Positions 50,134 to 59,144 of a stretch of 64,000 bases of DNA are shown here, one piece after another (positions within the stretch are counted from its first letter, which is position 1; each line of letters begins with the position of its first letter). The DNA is taken from NCBI RefSeq assembly GCF_004571025.1, contig NZ_SPQT01000022.1, forward strand, positions 96,811 through 160,810, in the 5' to 3' direction. Below the pieces are notes generated by a model, which saw nothing but the letters and a program-made list of their open reading frames with translations, ran no database searches and was not told the DNA's origin. This DNA is from Bradyrhizobium niftali. GTDB lineage: Bacteria; Pseudomonadota; Alphaproteobacteria; Rhizobiales; Xanthobacteraceae. The position numbers were made by a program, and so were the translations under genes.

Positions 50134-50682
50134 ATGTCCGATTCCTACCCGGACGACTGTCCCACGGCCTTCAGTCTCACTCGCCGCCGCGACGTGTTGG
50201 TCGGCGGGCTGCTATTTGGCGCGATTGCCGCTCTGCCAACGCTGCCGGCCGTTGCAGCGCCGGCCTTGTGGTCCGATGAAGCTGCGGCGCGGTTCATGGA
50301 GATTTCATCTCTGCTGGTCCCCCACCGCCTGAAAGCAGAGATCGGAAGCCGCATGGGCGCTGCGATGATGGCCTTGAATCCTGCGCTGTTGCAGCAAATT
50401 GACGGCCTCCTTTCCATCGCCCGAGCTAAGAACGCGCGCGTTGTCGAAGACTTCTTCGCCGACGTACCAGATGGTCCGCTCAAAGATACTGCACTCGCGA
50501 TCATTTCCGCCTGGTATCTCGGCGTCGTCACGGGCGCTCCCGACGCCGAGGTGTTCGCCTATGAGTACGCGCTCATGTACGGGCCGACGAGGGACGTCAT
50601 GACCATTCCCTCCTATGCGATCTCGGGGCCGAACCGATGGACGGCCGATGCGCCTCCACTGAGCAACATGCCAGAATTTTGA
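50134..50682 (+). CDS. Tat-exported small subunit of a GMC-type sugar/alcohol dehydrogenase
   Basis: 182-aa protein with a Tat signal (TRRRDVLVGGLLFGAIAALP, residues about 16-35) and the fold of the small (gamma) subunits of FAD-dependent sorbitol/gluconate/fructose dehydrogenases, ending ISGPNRWTADAPP. In those complexes it is needed to export the signal-less FAD subunit with it. The ATG at 50134 follows GAGAGG. It is first in the operon with the FAD subunit (31 nt) and cytochrome. Confidence 0.85.
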   Translation: MSDSYPDDCPTAFSLTRRRDVLVGGLLFGAIAALPTLPAVAAPALWSDEAAARFMEISSLLVPHRLKAEIGSRMGAAMMALNPALLQQIDGLLSIARAKNARVVEDFFADVPDGPLKDTALAIISAWYLGVVTGAPDAEVFAYEYALMYGPTRDVMTIPSYAISGPNRWTADAPPLSNMPEF

Positions 50683-50713
50683 ATGCGATGCTCGCGAGCG
50701 AGGAGTTATTCAG

Positions 50714-52360
50714 ATGGCAAACGACCACAGCGCGGACATCGTCGTCGTCGGAACCGGCGTGGTCGGTTGCCTGATCGCGCAACAGGCTGTTGATGCAGGT
50801 CTGTCCGTGTTGATGCTCGAAGCGGGGCCTCGCGTCGATCGTTGGCGAATCGTCGAGAATTTCCGCAACCTCCCGCCGAGCCTGCGTCTGTTTCACTGGA
50901 ATGCGCCGTACCCGCCGAAGCCATGGGCGCCGCACCTCGAAACCCGCACGGCCAGCGAGCAGGAGCAGTATCTTCAACTGGAAGGGCCGAATGCCCGCGC
51001 CTATCTGCAGGGCTACGTCCGCTACGCAGGCGGCGCGACCTGGCACTGGGCCGGAATCTGCTGGCGTCTAACGCCCGAGGACATGCGCCTGAGGAGCCTG
51101 TACGGGGTCGGCCGGGACTGGCCGTTCGGCCACGAAATCATCGAGCCCTACTACACACGCGCGGAATACGCGATCGGCGTCAGCGGTCCATCCGACCCGA
51201 TGTTGCAGTGGCCGACGAATGGAAAGCGCTCAAAGCCCTATCCCATGGGCCCAATTCCCTTCGGTCCGGGTGAGCATCGTTTCACAGAGGCCGCGGCGAA
51301 ACTCGGGATGATCAACCTGCCCGCACCCCAGGCCCGCAACAGCGGCGTCTCCTATGACGGCCGGCCAGCGTGTTGCGGTAACAACAACTGTTTTCCAGTA
51401 TGCCCGATCGCCGCGAAATATGATGCGGCGACGGCCTTACCGAAGATCGAGGCCAAGGGCGGAAAAATTCTGGCCAATGCGGTCGTTTATCGAATCGAGA
51501 CGGACGAGAAGAACTCGATCCAGGCGGTTCACTTCTTCGATCCAGACAAGCGCTCGCACAGGGTGACCGGCCGGCTCTTCGTGATTGCCTGCAACGGCAT
51601 CGAAACGCCAAAGCTGCTGTTGCTGTCAAAGGACGAACGCAACCCGAACGGCGTGGCGAACAGCTCCGATCAGGTTGGTCGCAACATGATGGATCAGCCG
51701 AAGCTCACAGCGGAGCTGGAGCTGCAGGAGCCCCTCTGGACGGGCGTCGGGCCGGTCCAGAGCAGCAGCATTCTCAATACCACGCAAGGTGACTTCCGCG
51801 GCCGCCATGCCGGCGCGATGTTCCGTATGGAGAATTTCGCCCGTAGTCCGCTCGGCGCGGCCGCCGCGCTGAAGAAGGGCCTGGTGGGCAAGGCCCTGGA
51901 TGCAGAGATCCGGCGGCTTTCCGCCTGTACCGCAAGATTGACCGTCGAGCATGAGATCCTGCCTTCGGCGAATAACCGCCTGACGCTGTCCAGCCAGAAG
52001 GACTGGCTCGGCATCAATAAACCAAACATCCATTACGATGTCGGCGACTATGTGCGTCGAAGTGCCGAGGAATACACCGTACCACGACTGCGACGCCTGG
52101 CAGCCGAACTCGGCGCCACCAAGTTCCAGCTGTCTCCCGAATTTCTCAACAGCGACCACATCATGGGCGGCTGTATCATGGGGACCGAACCGGCGACGGT
52201 GGTGGTTGATACCGACTGTCGTGCGCACGATCATCCCAACCTGTTCTTGCCTGGCGGCGGTGCGATGCCCAGCGCGACGGCTTCGAACAGTACACTCACC
52301 ATGACAGCGCTGGCGCTGAAGGCCGCGGACGCGATCGTCAATCAACTGAAGCACGGCTGA
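50714..52360 (+). CDS. GMC-family FAD oxidoreductase with FeS-type cysteines (catalytic subunit)
   Basis: 548-aa flavoprotein. The FAD-binding Rossmann motif is VVGTGVVG (about 11-18). Residues CCGNNNCFPVC (Cys220, 221, 226, 230) match the 3Fe-4S ligand loop of FAD-glucose dehydrogenases. The C-terminal GMC domain has HIMGGCIMG and the active-site region PSATASNSTLTMTALALKAAD. It would oxidise a sugar, polyol or alcohol at the periplasmic face and pass electrons to the downstream cytochrome. GAGGAG lies 8 nt before the ATG. It has no own signal, consistent with co-export. Confidence 0.92.
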   Translation: MANDHSADIVVVGTGVVGCLIAQQAVDAGLSVLMLEAGPRVDRWRIVENFRNLPPSLRLFHWNAPYPPKPWAPHLETRTASEQEQYLQLEGPNARAYLQGYVRYAGGATWHWAGICWRLTPEDMRLRSLYGVGRDWPFGHEIIEPYYTRAEYAIGVSGPSDPMLQWPTNGKRSKPYPMGPIPFGPGEHRFTEAAAKLGMINLPAPQARNSGVSYDGRPACCGNNNCFPVCPIAAKYDAATALPKIEAKGGKILANAVVYRIETDEKNSIQAVHFFDPDKRSHRVTGRLFVIACNGIETPKLLLLSKDERNPNGVANSSDQVGRNMMDQPKLTAELELQEPLWTGVGPVQSSSILNTTQGDFRGRHAGAMFRMENFARSPLGAAAALKKGLVGKALDAEIRRLSACTARLTVEHEILPSANNRLTLSSQKDWLGINKPNIHYDVGDYVRRSAEEYTVPRLRRLAAELGATKFQLSPEFLNSDHIMGGCIMGTEPATVVVDTDCRAHDHPNLFLPGGGAMPSATASNSTLTMTALALKAADAIVNQLKHG

Positions 52361-52362
52361 CC

Positions 52363-53817
52363 ATGAGCAATCCCAGCCCCCACCTCGGCGCGCTGCTCAT
52401 CATTTTCGCTGCTACCGCGCTCGCCGGCAATTGTCGTGCAGCCGATCCGCCCCATCAAGCGGCCGCCGAGATCAAGCGCGGAGAATACCTGGCAATCGCC
52501 GCTGACTGCGCCGCCTGCCATACGGCACCTCGCGCCAAACCCTTCGCGGGCGGACTGCCCATCGGCACGCCGCTTGGCACCATCTATTCGACGAATATCA
52601 CACCGTCGACGGATTTCGGAATTGGGCGCTACACGGAGGAGGAGTTTTCGCAGGCGCTCCGGCGCGGCATTCGGCGCGATGGCGCGAACCTCTATCCTGC
52701 GATGCCGTACACATCTTATGCCAAGTTCACCGAAGAGGACGTCCGCGCGCTCTATTTGTACTTCACCCGAGCAGTAGAGCCGGTCGAACAACGCCCGCCA
52801 TCGACGAGCCTTCCGTTCCCGATGAATATCCGTGCCTCCATGATCGCCTGGAATCTGTTGTTCCTGGACTCGGGACCCTTCGTGCCGGACCGAAATCAAT
52901 CGCCAGAATGGAACCGGGGCGCCTACCTCGTGCAGGGCGCAGCGCATTGCGGCACCTGCCACACGCCGCGCGGCCTTCTCATGCAAGAGGAGGATAGCCG
53001 TGCCTTGTCGGGCGCGCAGGTCGGGCCCTGGTACGCGCCAAACATCACGCCGGATCCGATCAGCGGCATTGGGCGCTGGACCAAGGAAGAGCTCATTGCG
53101 TATCTGCACACGGGACACCTGTCCGGAAAAGCGCAAGCAGCCGGCAGCATGGGCGAAGCGGTCGAGGATAGCTTCCAGCACCTTGCTGCCGCAGACCTCG
53201 ACGCTATCGCGACGTATATCAAGACTATCCCGGTCGTTCGCGATCCGGCCGACCGGGTTTCCCGTTTCTCGGCCGGGAAGATGTCCTCCGCGCTCGCTCA
53301 GTTGCGCGGGCGTGACGGCATCAGGTCCGATAGCGAGTCCGATCCCGGCGGCGCGGAGCTCTTTCAAGGCAATTGCGCCTCCTGCCATTCGACTGAGGGT
53401 CAAGGCAGCAAGGATGGCTACTACCCGAGCCTGTTCTCGAACTCGGCCACCGGAGCGAGGAACGCGACCAACCTCATTGCGACCATCCTGTATGGCGTAA
53501 ACCGCACCACGTCGGAACGACAAGCCTTCATGCCGGGCTTCGGCGGTCACCCGACCGACGCCAATCCGCTCAGCGATCGCAACATCGCGGCGCTGGGCAA
53601 CTACGTGCTCACGCACTATGGGTCGGCCGATACCATCATCACCGAACAACAGGTCGCGGAGGTACGCTGGGGCGGCCCTTCCTCGCCACTGCTCGCGCTC
53701 GCCCGCGGAGGCATGGCAGCCGCGGCGGTCATCGTGCTTTTGGGTGCGGCCCTTTTTATCATCCGGAGGCGAGGAGCTGCCGCCTGGCGTGCCAAGCGGA
53801 CGGCGCCATGCACATAG
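52363..53817 (+). CDS. membrane-anchored three-heme cytochrome c subunit
   Basis: 484-aa exported cytochrome with a Sec signal (1-26), three heme motifs CAACH (49-53), CGTCH (about 197) and CASCH (about 343), and a C-terminal TM helix (about 445-465) with a basic tail. It matches the cytochrome subunits of FAD sugar/alcohol dehydrogenase complexes, which pass electrons to ubiquinone or the respiratory chain. It starts 2 nt after the FAD subunit stop, so the complex is encoded as one unit. Confidence 0.93.
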   Translation: MSNPSPHLGALLIIFAATALAGNCRAADPPHQAAAEIKRGEYLAIAADCAACHTAPRAKPFAGGLPIGTPLGTIYSTNITPSTDFGIGRYTEEEFSQALRRGIRRDGANLYPAMPYTSYAKFTEEDVRALYLYFTRAVEPVEQRPPSTSLPFPMNIRASMIAWNLLFLDSGPFVPDRNQSPEWNRGAYLVQGAAHCGTCHTPRGLLMQEEDSRALSGAQVGPWYAPNITPDPISGIGRWTKEELIAYLHTGHLSGKAQAAGSMGEAVEDSFQHLAAADLDAIATYIKTIPVVRDPADRVSRFSAGKMSSALAQLRGRDGIRSDSESDPGGAELFQGNCASCHSTEGQGSKDGYYPSLFSNSATGARNATNLIATILYGVNRTTSERQAFMPGFGGHPTDANPLSDRNIAALGNYVLTHYGSADTIITEQQVAEVRWGGPSSPLLALARGGMAAAAVIVLLGAALFIIRRRGAAAWRAKRTAPCT

Positions 53818-53884
53818 CGGGTACAGTCGATCGAGGCTTCTGTTCCGGATCGAGAGTACGGTGATCGTCGTGAGGAGCAACACG

Positions 53885-55645
53885 ATGGGACGCTTGTTGT
53901 CGGTCAATGTGGGCTTGCCGCGGGACATCGTCTGGCAAGGTAAAACCGTCCATACCAGCATCTGGAAAACGCCGGTCGAGGGGCCGCGCATGGTGCGCCG
54001 GCTCAACATTGACGGCGACGGACAAGGGGACCTCGGCGGCCACGGCGGTGAGCGGCGCGCCGTCTATGTCTATCAGCTCGACTCCTATCGGTATTGGGAA
54101 CGCCACCTCGGCAGGAACGAGTTCGTGTACGGGCAGTTCGGAGAAAATTTCACCGTCGATGGCCTGCCGGATGCAGCGGTCTGTATCGGAGACCGGTACC
54201 GGATCGGCGGAGCCGTATTCGAGGTGACGCAGCCGCGCGTCACTTGTTACCGGCTCGGCATCCGCATGAACGAGCCTGAAATGGCCGCGCTGCTGGTCAA
54301 GCACGGCAGGCCGGGCTTCTATTTCCGCGTGCTGGAGGAAGGCGAAGTGAGGGCCGGCGACGAGATCACGCTCGTCGCGTCCGGGCCCGAACAGATGAGC
54401 GTGTCCGAGATCGACGCCCTGCTCTACCTGCCCGGCCACCCGGCCGCTCGACTGGAGCGCGCACTGCGCATCCCTGCACTGAGCGCCGGCTGGCACCGCT
54501 CTTTCGAGGCCTTGCTGAAGCAGGAGCGCAAGGACGGTGCGGCGACGGGAAATGCCGGCCTCGGTCTCGCATCCAGCACGGCACCTCCGTGGCGTGGGTT
54601 TCGTCCGCTTCGCGTGTCTCGCAAGGAGCGCGAGACGCGTAACGTGATTTCGCTGGTGCTCGAGCCCACAGACGGGCAACCCATCGCCGCCGCTCTGCCC
54701 GGACAATTCGTCGTGTTGCGGCTGGGGCCGACATCTGCTTCTGCGCTGATGCGCAGCTATTCGCTGTCCGGCGAGCCTGGCACCGCGTCTTATCGCGTGA
54801 GCGTCAAACGGGGAGCCCATGGTGCGGCCAGCACCTATATCAACGATGAGCTGAAGGTCGGCGACATCGTGGAGGCCAGCGCGGCGCGCGGCAGCTTCAC
54901 ATTGCGGCAAGGCGACACGCCTGTCGTCCTGTTGAGCGCCGGCATTGGAGTCACGCCGGTGCTCGCGATGCTCCATGCGTTGGCGGCCGAAGCAACGACG
55001 CGAGACGTCTGGTGGCTGTACGGAACCCGCAGCGGCCGCGAACATCCGTTTGCCAACGAGGCGCGCGAGCTGCTGGCGGCGCTCCCCCACCGCCACAGCC
55101 GGATCTGCTACAGCTCTCCGGATCCGGCGGATCGCCCCAATGTTAATTTCGACGTCCGTGGCCGCCTGGACATGCGCGTGCTTGAGCAACTGAATCTGCC
55201 GCGCGATGGTGATTTCTATATTTGCGGACCGACCAGCTTCATGAGCGATCTGTCGGCAGGCCTTGCGGCCTTGGGCGTCGCCAAAGATCGCATCCACACC
55301 GAGATATTCGGCCCCGGCCCCTCCAGCCCCCCGGGCATTGCCGCTCCGCCACGCCGCCCGCCGCATGTACCGGCGGGACCTCCCGGCTCGGGACCTACGG
55401 TTTCGTTCGCGCGTTCCGGACTCAATGTCCGCTGGGGGCCATCCTTTCAGAGCTTGCTCGAGCTGGCCGAGGCTTGCGACGTCCCGGTGCGATGGTCGTG
55501 TCGAACGGGGGTGTGCCACAACTGCGAGACCGGGCTGGTGGCGGGGCAGATCGGCTACCACCCGGATTCGGTTGATGCACCGGCAGACGGCAATGTGCTG
55601 ATCTGCTGCTCGCGCCCCGAAGGCAATGTCGTGATTGACTTGTGA
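53885..55645 (+). CDS. MOSC-3alpha / flavin reductase / [2Fe-2S] ferredoxin fusion protein
   Basis: 586-aa cytoplasmic fusion. The MOSC domain (about 35-165, GGHGGERRAVYVYQLDSYRYW, VTCYRLG) and 3-alpha domain (about 166-225) resemble YiiM, which binds Moco and reduces N-hydroxylated compounds. An FNR-like module follows: FAD-binding (about 236-335, MRSYSLSG) and NAD-binding (about 340-455, GIGVTPVLAML, YICGPTSFM). The C-terminal plant-type ferredoxin has Cys539, 544, 547 and 575/576. It would be a self-sufficient NAD(P)H-driven Moco reductase. GAGGAG precedes the ATG; the frame from 53618 overlaps the cytochrome gene. Confidence 0.9.
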   Translation: MGRLLSVNVGLPRDIVWQGKTVHTSIWKTPVEGPRMVRRLNIDGDGQGDLGGHGGERRAVYVYQLDSYRYWERHLGRNEFVYGQFGENFTVDGLPDAAVCIGDRYRIGGAVFEVTQPRVTCYRLGIRMNEPEMAALLVKHGRPGFYFRVLEEGEVRAGDEITLVASGPEQMSVSEIDALLYLPGHPAARLERALRIPALSAGWHRSFEALLKQERKDGAATGNAGLGLASSTAPPWRGFRPLRVSRKERETRNVISLVLEPTDGQPIAAALPGQFVVLRLGPTSASALMRSYSLSGEPGTASYRVSVKRGAHGAASTYINDELKVGDIVEASAARGSFTLRQGDTPVVLLSAGIGVTPVLAMLHALAAEATTRDVWWLYGTRSGREHPFANEARELLAALPHRHSRICYSSPDPADRPNVNFDVRGRLDMRVLEQLNLPRDGDFYICGPTSFMSDLSAGLAALGVAKDRIHTEIFGPGPSSPPGIAAPPRRPPHVPAGPPGSGPTVSFARSGLNVRWGPSFQSLLELAEACDVPVRWSCRTGVCHNCETGLVAGQIGYHPDSVDAPADGNVLICCSRPEGNVVIDL

Positions 55646-55685
55646 CCGGAGGCCGCGCGACTGCACTCAAATAGGGAGAATTCAA

Positions 55686-56282
55686 ATGCGATCCGACATG
55701 ACGCAGGGAGCCGCTTTCCCGGACTATGAGCTGAGCGACCACACCGGGAAGCATCGCAAACTCTCCGAGCTACAGGGACAGGATCCGATGGTGGTCGTGC
55801 TCGGCCGGGGCGGCTACTGTCCAAAGGATCGTCGTCAGGCCGAAGGGTTGCTGCAGCTCCATCGCGAGATGGAGGTGGGCTATTGCCGACTGGTCACGAT
55901 CACGACCGACAATATCAGCCAGACGAATGAATATCGGAGCGGTGTAGGGGCGCACTGGCCCTTTCTCTCCGATCCACGACGCATCGTTCAGAAGAACCTC
56001 GATATCGCGGAATATACCGACCCAGCCCACAATCCGATGATCCCGCACGTCATCGTGCTGGAGCCGGACCTCATCATTTACAAGATCTACGACGGCTACT
56101 GGTTCTTCGGACGCCCCACGATGGAAGAACTTCGCCAGGATCTGCGTGCTGTGAGCAGAAAATGCCGACCGGACTGGGACATCACGGCGCTCGAACTTAA
56201 GGCTGCGTGGCAGCAAGGCCGCAAGGAGCTCTTCCATCCGTATGGAAAAGCCAATCTTCAAACTCTCAGCGAGCAGAATTAG
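55686..56282 (+). CDS. peroxiredoxin-like (AhpC/TSA fold) protein with atypical active site
   Basis: 198-aa thioredoxin-fold protein. The N-terminus (FPDYELSDHTGKHRKLSELQ) is typical of AhpC/TSA, and the peroxidatic-loop position reads VVLGRGGYCPKDRRQ, with one Cys instead of the usual PxxxTxxC or WCPYC. Other cysteines are scattered. The PMIPHVIVLEPDLIIYKIYDGYW segment forms the terminal strands. It may be a redox chaperone or one-Cys peroxidase. AGGGAGAA precedes the ATG. It is last in the five-gene operon. Confidence 0.8.
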   Translation: MRSDMTQGAAFPDYELSDHTGKHRKLSELQGQDPMVVVLGRGGYCPKDRRQAEGLLQLHREMEVGYCRLVTITTDNISQTNEYRSGVGAHWPFLSDPRRIVQKNLDIAEYTDPAHNPMIPHVIVLEPDLIIYKIYDGYWFFGRPTMEELRQDLRAVSRKCRPDWDITALELKAAWQQGRKELFHPYGKANLQTLSEQN

Positions 56283-56620
56283 AAGGAGACGGAGCCGGCC
56301 GCTCCGGTTGTGGGGCACAGGTCGGCCTAAATCCGCTCACCGCCAATCCGGTTTTGGTTTCGCAGCAAGCTGTGCCCTACGGCGACGGGCAGACCAGATT
56401 GTCCGTTTTGCTCGCGCTAATATCCTATTCTACGACGAGCAGTAATCGACCTGCATTATCGGATCTGAGCGCTGTATCGATGGGGTGAAGATGTAGAAAT
56501 AACGGAAAAGTCGCACAGCAATCTGACCGCGCCACGTCCTTCCACAAAAAACGTCGCACGAGATCCATTTTGCTCTCGGCGATCACTCCGCGAAGGTCTT
56601 GGAAAATAAGGATTTTCCAA
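56283..56620. other. 338-bp intergenic stretch left of the tRNA-Lys scar, no gene seen
   Basis: Short frames on both strands lack ribosome-binding sites and homology I recognise. The segment near 56430-56480 resembles sequence often found downstream of binding-protein and cyclase genes in this lineage, but I cannot confirm that. Confidence 0.3.
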
Positions 56621-56665
56621 TGGTGGGCGCACCAGGGCTCGAACCTGGGACCCGCTGATTAAGAG
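56621..56665 (-). other. 3' fragment of tRNA-Lys(CTT): attachment-site scar
   Basis: Read on the minus strand, the 45 nt contain the anticodon loop CTCTTAAT, the 3' anticodon stem, a full T-arm (CCAGG-TTCGAGC-CCTGG), the 3' acceptor strand TGCGCCC and CCA. The 5' half is missing. By orientation the inserted element should extend to the right, with the intact tRNA-Lys past the window. Confidence 0.75.
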
Positions 56666-56979
56666 TTCGCTTTGCTTGCCCGTCGAGGCGTCGACGATCG
56701 TGCGGGGCGCTTGTTGGCCCCCACTTTCCCGGCGATGCCGGCGAGCACAGTCTGCCAAAAGAATCCGTTCTGATAGGCAAGCAGGAAGTCTCCCATCGAC
56801 TCCGGATTTTGGTTCGTAAGGGCGTAGATCGAGTTGAATATCAGCGGCGAAACGAATAGCGCGGCAATGAACTGAAAATCGTTGAAGATGGATCGCAGCG
56901 CCGGGCCGACGGCCGTTATGCCCTGCCCCTCCTGCTTTGCTTTCTCGAATACGAAGCTACTGAATATTCCTGCGATCAT
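56659..56979 (-). CDS. membrane protein whose end is formed by the tRNA-Lys scar
   Basis: 106 aa from the ATG at 56979 (MIAGIFSSFVFEKAKQ). Two hydrophobic helices are at about residues 1-12 and 35-58, with a conserved-looking NPESMGDFLLAYQNGFFWQT segment. The frame is open upstream and VFSIRQGLRRAAIL just before the ATG looks coding, so a non-ATG start is possible. The C-terminus (residues 85-106, Arg/Ser/Lys rich) ends in a TAA inside the tRNA-Lys anticodon loop, suggesting the original 3' end was altered or closely abuts the attachment site. Function unknown. Confidence 0.5.
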   Translation of the reverse strand: MIAGIFSSFVFEKAKQEGQGITAVGPALRSIFNDFQFIAALFVSPLIFNSIYALTNQNPESMGDFLLAYQNGFFWQTVLAGIAGKVGANKRPARSSTPRRASKANS

Positions 56980-57449
56980 CAGGATCGCCGCGCGTCGAAG
57001 CCCTTGCCGTATGGAGAAAACTCGGCCGGCAGCGAAGTACCGAGGTGATCGAGCGTTTGCAGCCCCCAATATAGGCGACACACTGGACACCTGGGGATGG
57101 TGCCTGTGCAACGTCCGCAGCGCGCGGCCTTCCGGGCAGCTTCTCAGCTCTGTGAACCGGTGCGACCGGCCCCGATCCGCCATCTTTCCCAACCGCGTCG
57201 CCGTAAGTTCACTTTTGGACAGACTGCCTCAACGGTTCGTCTCAAACTGACGATGTTCATAGCTGGCGATTGCCAAGCGGCGCGACCCGGCAGTCCTTCA
57301 GGGTTGAGGACCAGCGGGTCTCTTCGCATTTAGGTTGCGATATTTTCCCGGTCCGATGCGACAGGATTCCTTGCGTTGTTGGGACTCACAAAGCCAGCTA
57401 GTATTGTTGAATTGATTTGTTGAACGCTGTTTCCAGTCGGAGTATTTCC
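56980..57449. other. 470-bp stretch without a supported gene
   Basis: It contains the possible upstream extension of the membrane ORF (to about 57080) and an AT-richer stretch at 57390-57440 that may be the promoter of the 57450 gene. No further gene is seen. Confidence 0.3.
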
Positions 57450-57755
57450 ATGGCTAGGCGAGCAGTATCCCGTGATGATTTTAAAGGCTTGTTCGCGCTC
57501 TTTGCATTCGCGGCGCAACACAACGAAAACCACAACGGTGCGTCTCGGCTGCTCCACCTGTTCGTGTCCAGCCGATATATTCCTGATGATCTTCTCGATC
57601 TATGGTCAGAGTGCGCCGAGGCAACTGGTCCTGAAACTATGGGCGAACAACTCTGCCTGCGCGCTCACGCGGTGGCTGACGGCAGTTCGAGCTACGACCA
57701 TGCCAGCGCATTTCTGCATGCGTTGCTCAAAGCGCTCGATCAAACACAGCACTGA
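57450..57755 (+). CDS. hypothetical protein
   Basis: 101-aa product (MARRAVSRDDFKGLFALFAF...), helical, with several His/Asn residues (QHNENHNGASRLLHLF) and no TM or signal. GGAG precedes the ATG by 7 nt; an earlier in-frame ATG at 57417 lacks one. No family recognised. It is transcribed toward the TrpX-like gene. Confidence 0.55.
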   Translation: MARRAVSRDDFKGLFALFAFAAQHNENHNGASRLLHLFVSSRYIPDDLLDLWSECAEATGPETMGEQLCLRAHAVADGSSSYDHASAFLHALLKALDQTQH

Positions 57756-57896
57756 GCCTTCGACTGACCCCGCGCCTGATCGCTCCGGACGACTACACCG
57801 TTCACGACGACGGCAGCCGCGTTCGGCCGCATCCGAGATGACCAGTCTGCTTGGCGCGAAGGACCAACACCAGACTCACGGAATGCGGCGGAGCTA

Positions 57897-58877
57897 TTAT
57901 TCAATCACCTCGTCGGCCCGTACCAGCAACGAGGGCGGCACGGTAAGACCGAGCGCTTTGGCCGTCTTCATGTTGATAATGAGGACGAATTTGGTTGGTC
58001 TCTGTACCGGGAGGTCCGCAGGTTTGGTACCCTTGAGGATCTTGTCTACATAGTCGCCCGCGCGGCGGAATAAATCGGCTGTATCGGCCCCGTATACCGA
58101 TAATCCCCCGTTAGCATAATGTCGGAATAAGTAATTTGCTGGCAGGTGATACTTAGCCGCGAGCGCGATAATCCGCTGCGCCTGGGCATAGGTGAGCGCA
58201 TCTCCAAAATCAATGATCGCATCGGCTTGTTGGGCGGTGGCCGAGGCAAAGGCAATGTCGAGTTCTTCTGCCGTGGTCGCCGGAACGAGAGGCAGAGCCA
58301 CGCCGAGGCTCCGGGCTATGCGCGGGATCTCTTCCGCGAAGTACAGCTTTTGCAGTGGATTGTCTGGATTGACCAAGACTGCGATTTTGAAAGCGCCGGG
58401 AACAAGTTCTCGAAGAATTTCGAGGCGTTTTGCGAAGAAGTCGTCGGGAACATTGGTCGTCATGCCCGTTATGTTGCCACCTGGTCGCGACAGGCTTTGT
58501 ACGAGGCCGAGTTGCACGGGATCAGCGACACCCACGAATACAATGGGAATAGTGCCGGTCGCGGATTGGAGCGCTAAAGCTGCTTGCGGCCCCGGAGCGA
58601 TCAGGATGTCGGGGCCGAGGGCCATCAACTCGGTGACGGAATCTTTTAGTCGATCTGCGGGTTGAGAAAACCGATACTCGATGCCCAGGTTTTTTCCCTC
58701 CATCCAACCTAGGCTTCGCAGCGCATCAAGGAACGCAAGCTCGGCTTGATTGAGGGCCTTCCCGCTTCCATCGCCTATGGCGAGAAAGCCGAGCCGACGA
58801 CGTTTACCCTGCCCGTGCGATGGGCGGGGCGAAATGAACAGCGCCGCAGTTCCCGCAATGAACTCTCGCCGCTTCAT
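57897..58877 (-). CDS. TrpX-like ABC transporter substrate-binding protein
   Basis: 326-aa binding protein of the ABC_sub_bind type, greatly expanded in Bradyrhizobium. It starts with a Tat-like signal (MKRREFIAGTAALFISP). The mature domain has GFLAIGDGSG, LGWMEGKNLGIEYRFS, PIVFVGVADPVQLGLVQSL-type segments and VLVNPDNP, ending in the usual AKALGLTVPPSLLVRADEVIE. No permease or ATPase gene is adjacent, so it is an orphan, as is common for these copies. The ligand is unknown. Confidence 0.93.
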   Translation of the reverse strand: MKRREFIAGTAALFISPRPSHGQGKRRRLGFLAIGDGSGKALNQAELAFLDALRSLGWMEGKNLGIEYRFSQPADRLKDSVTELMALGPDILIAPGPQAALALQSATGTIPIVFVGVADPVQLGLVQSLSRPGGNITGMTTNVPDDFFAKRLEILRELVPGAFKIAVLVNPDNPLQKLYFAEEIPRIARSLGVALPLVPATTAEELDIAFASATAQQADAIIDFGDALTYAQAQRIIALAAKYHLPANYLFRHYANGGLSVYGADTADLFRRAGDYVDKILKGTKPADLPVQRPTKFVLIINMKTAKALGLTVPPSLLVRADEVIE

Positions 58878-59144
58878 TCCATCCTCTTAGCAGCCTGAGG
58901 ACGACGACCAAACGCACGATACCACCTCTTGACCGTCGGTGCAGGTCACTTTCTGACCTCGACTGCAAACGCCCTCTCTTCTGCTAGGGGTCATTCGCGT
59001 CGATCTGCTGCCACAGGGCCGGTTTAGAAGGAAGTCGGGTTTTAGGAGCTGCCTCGGGTATTGGGCATTTTTTGTCGGCGAGCTACTTCTCTCCCGACCT
59101 TTTGTTTCAGGCTCATGTACGTGATGAACCGTATCAGGCCAGCG

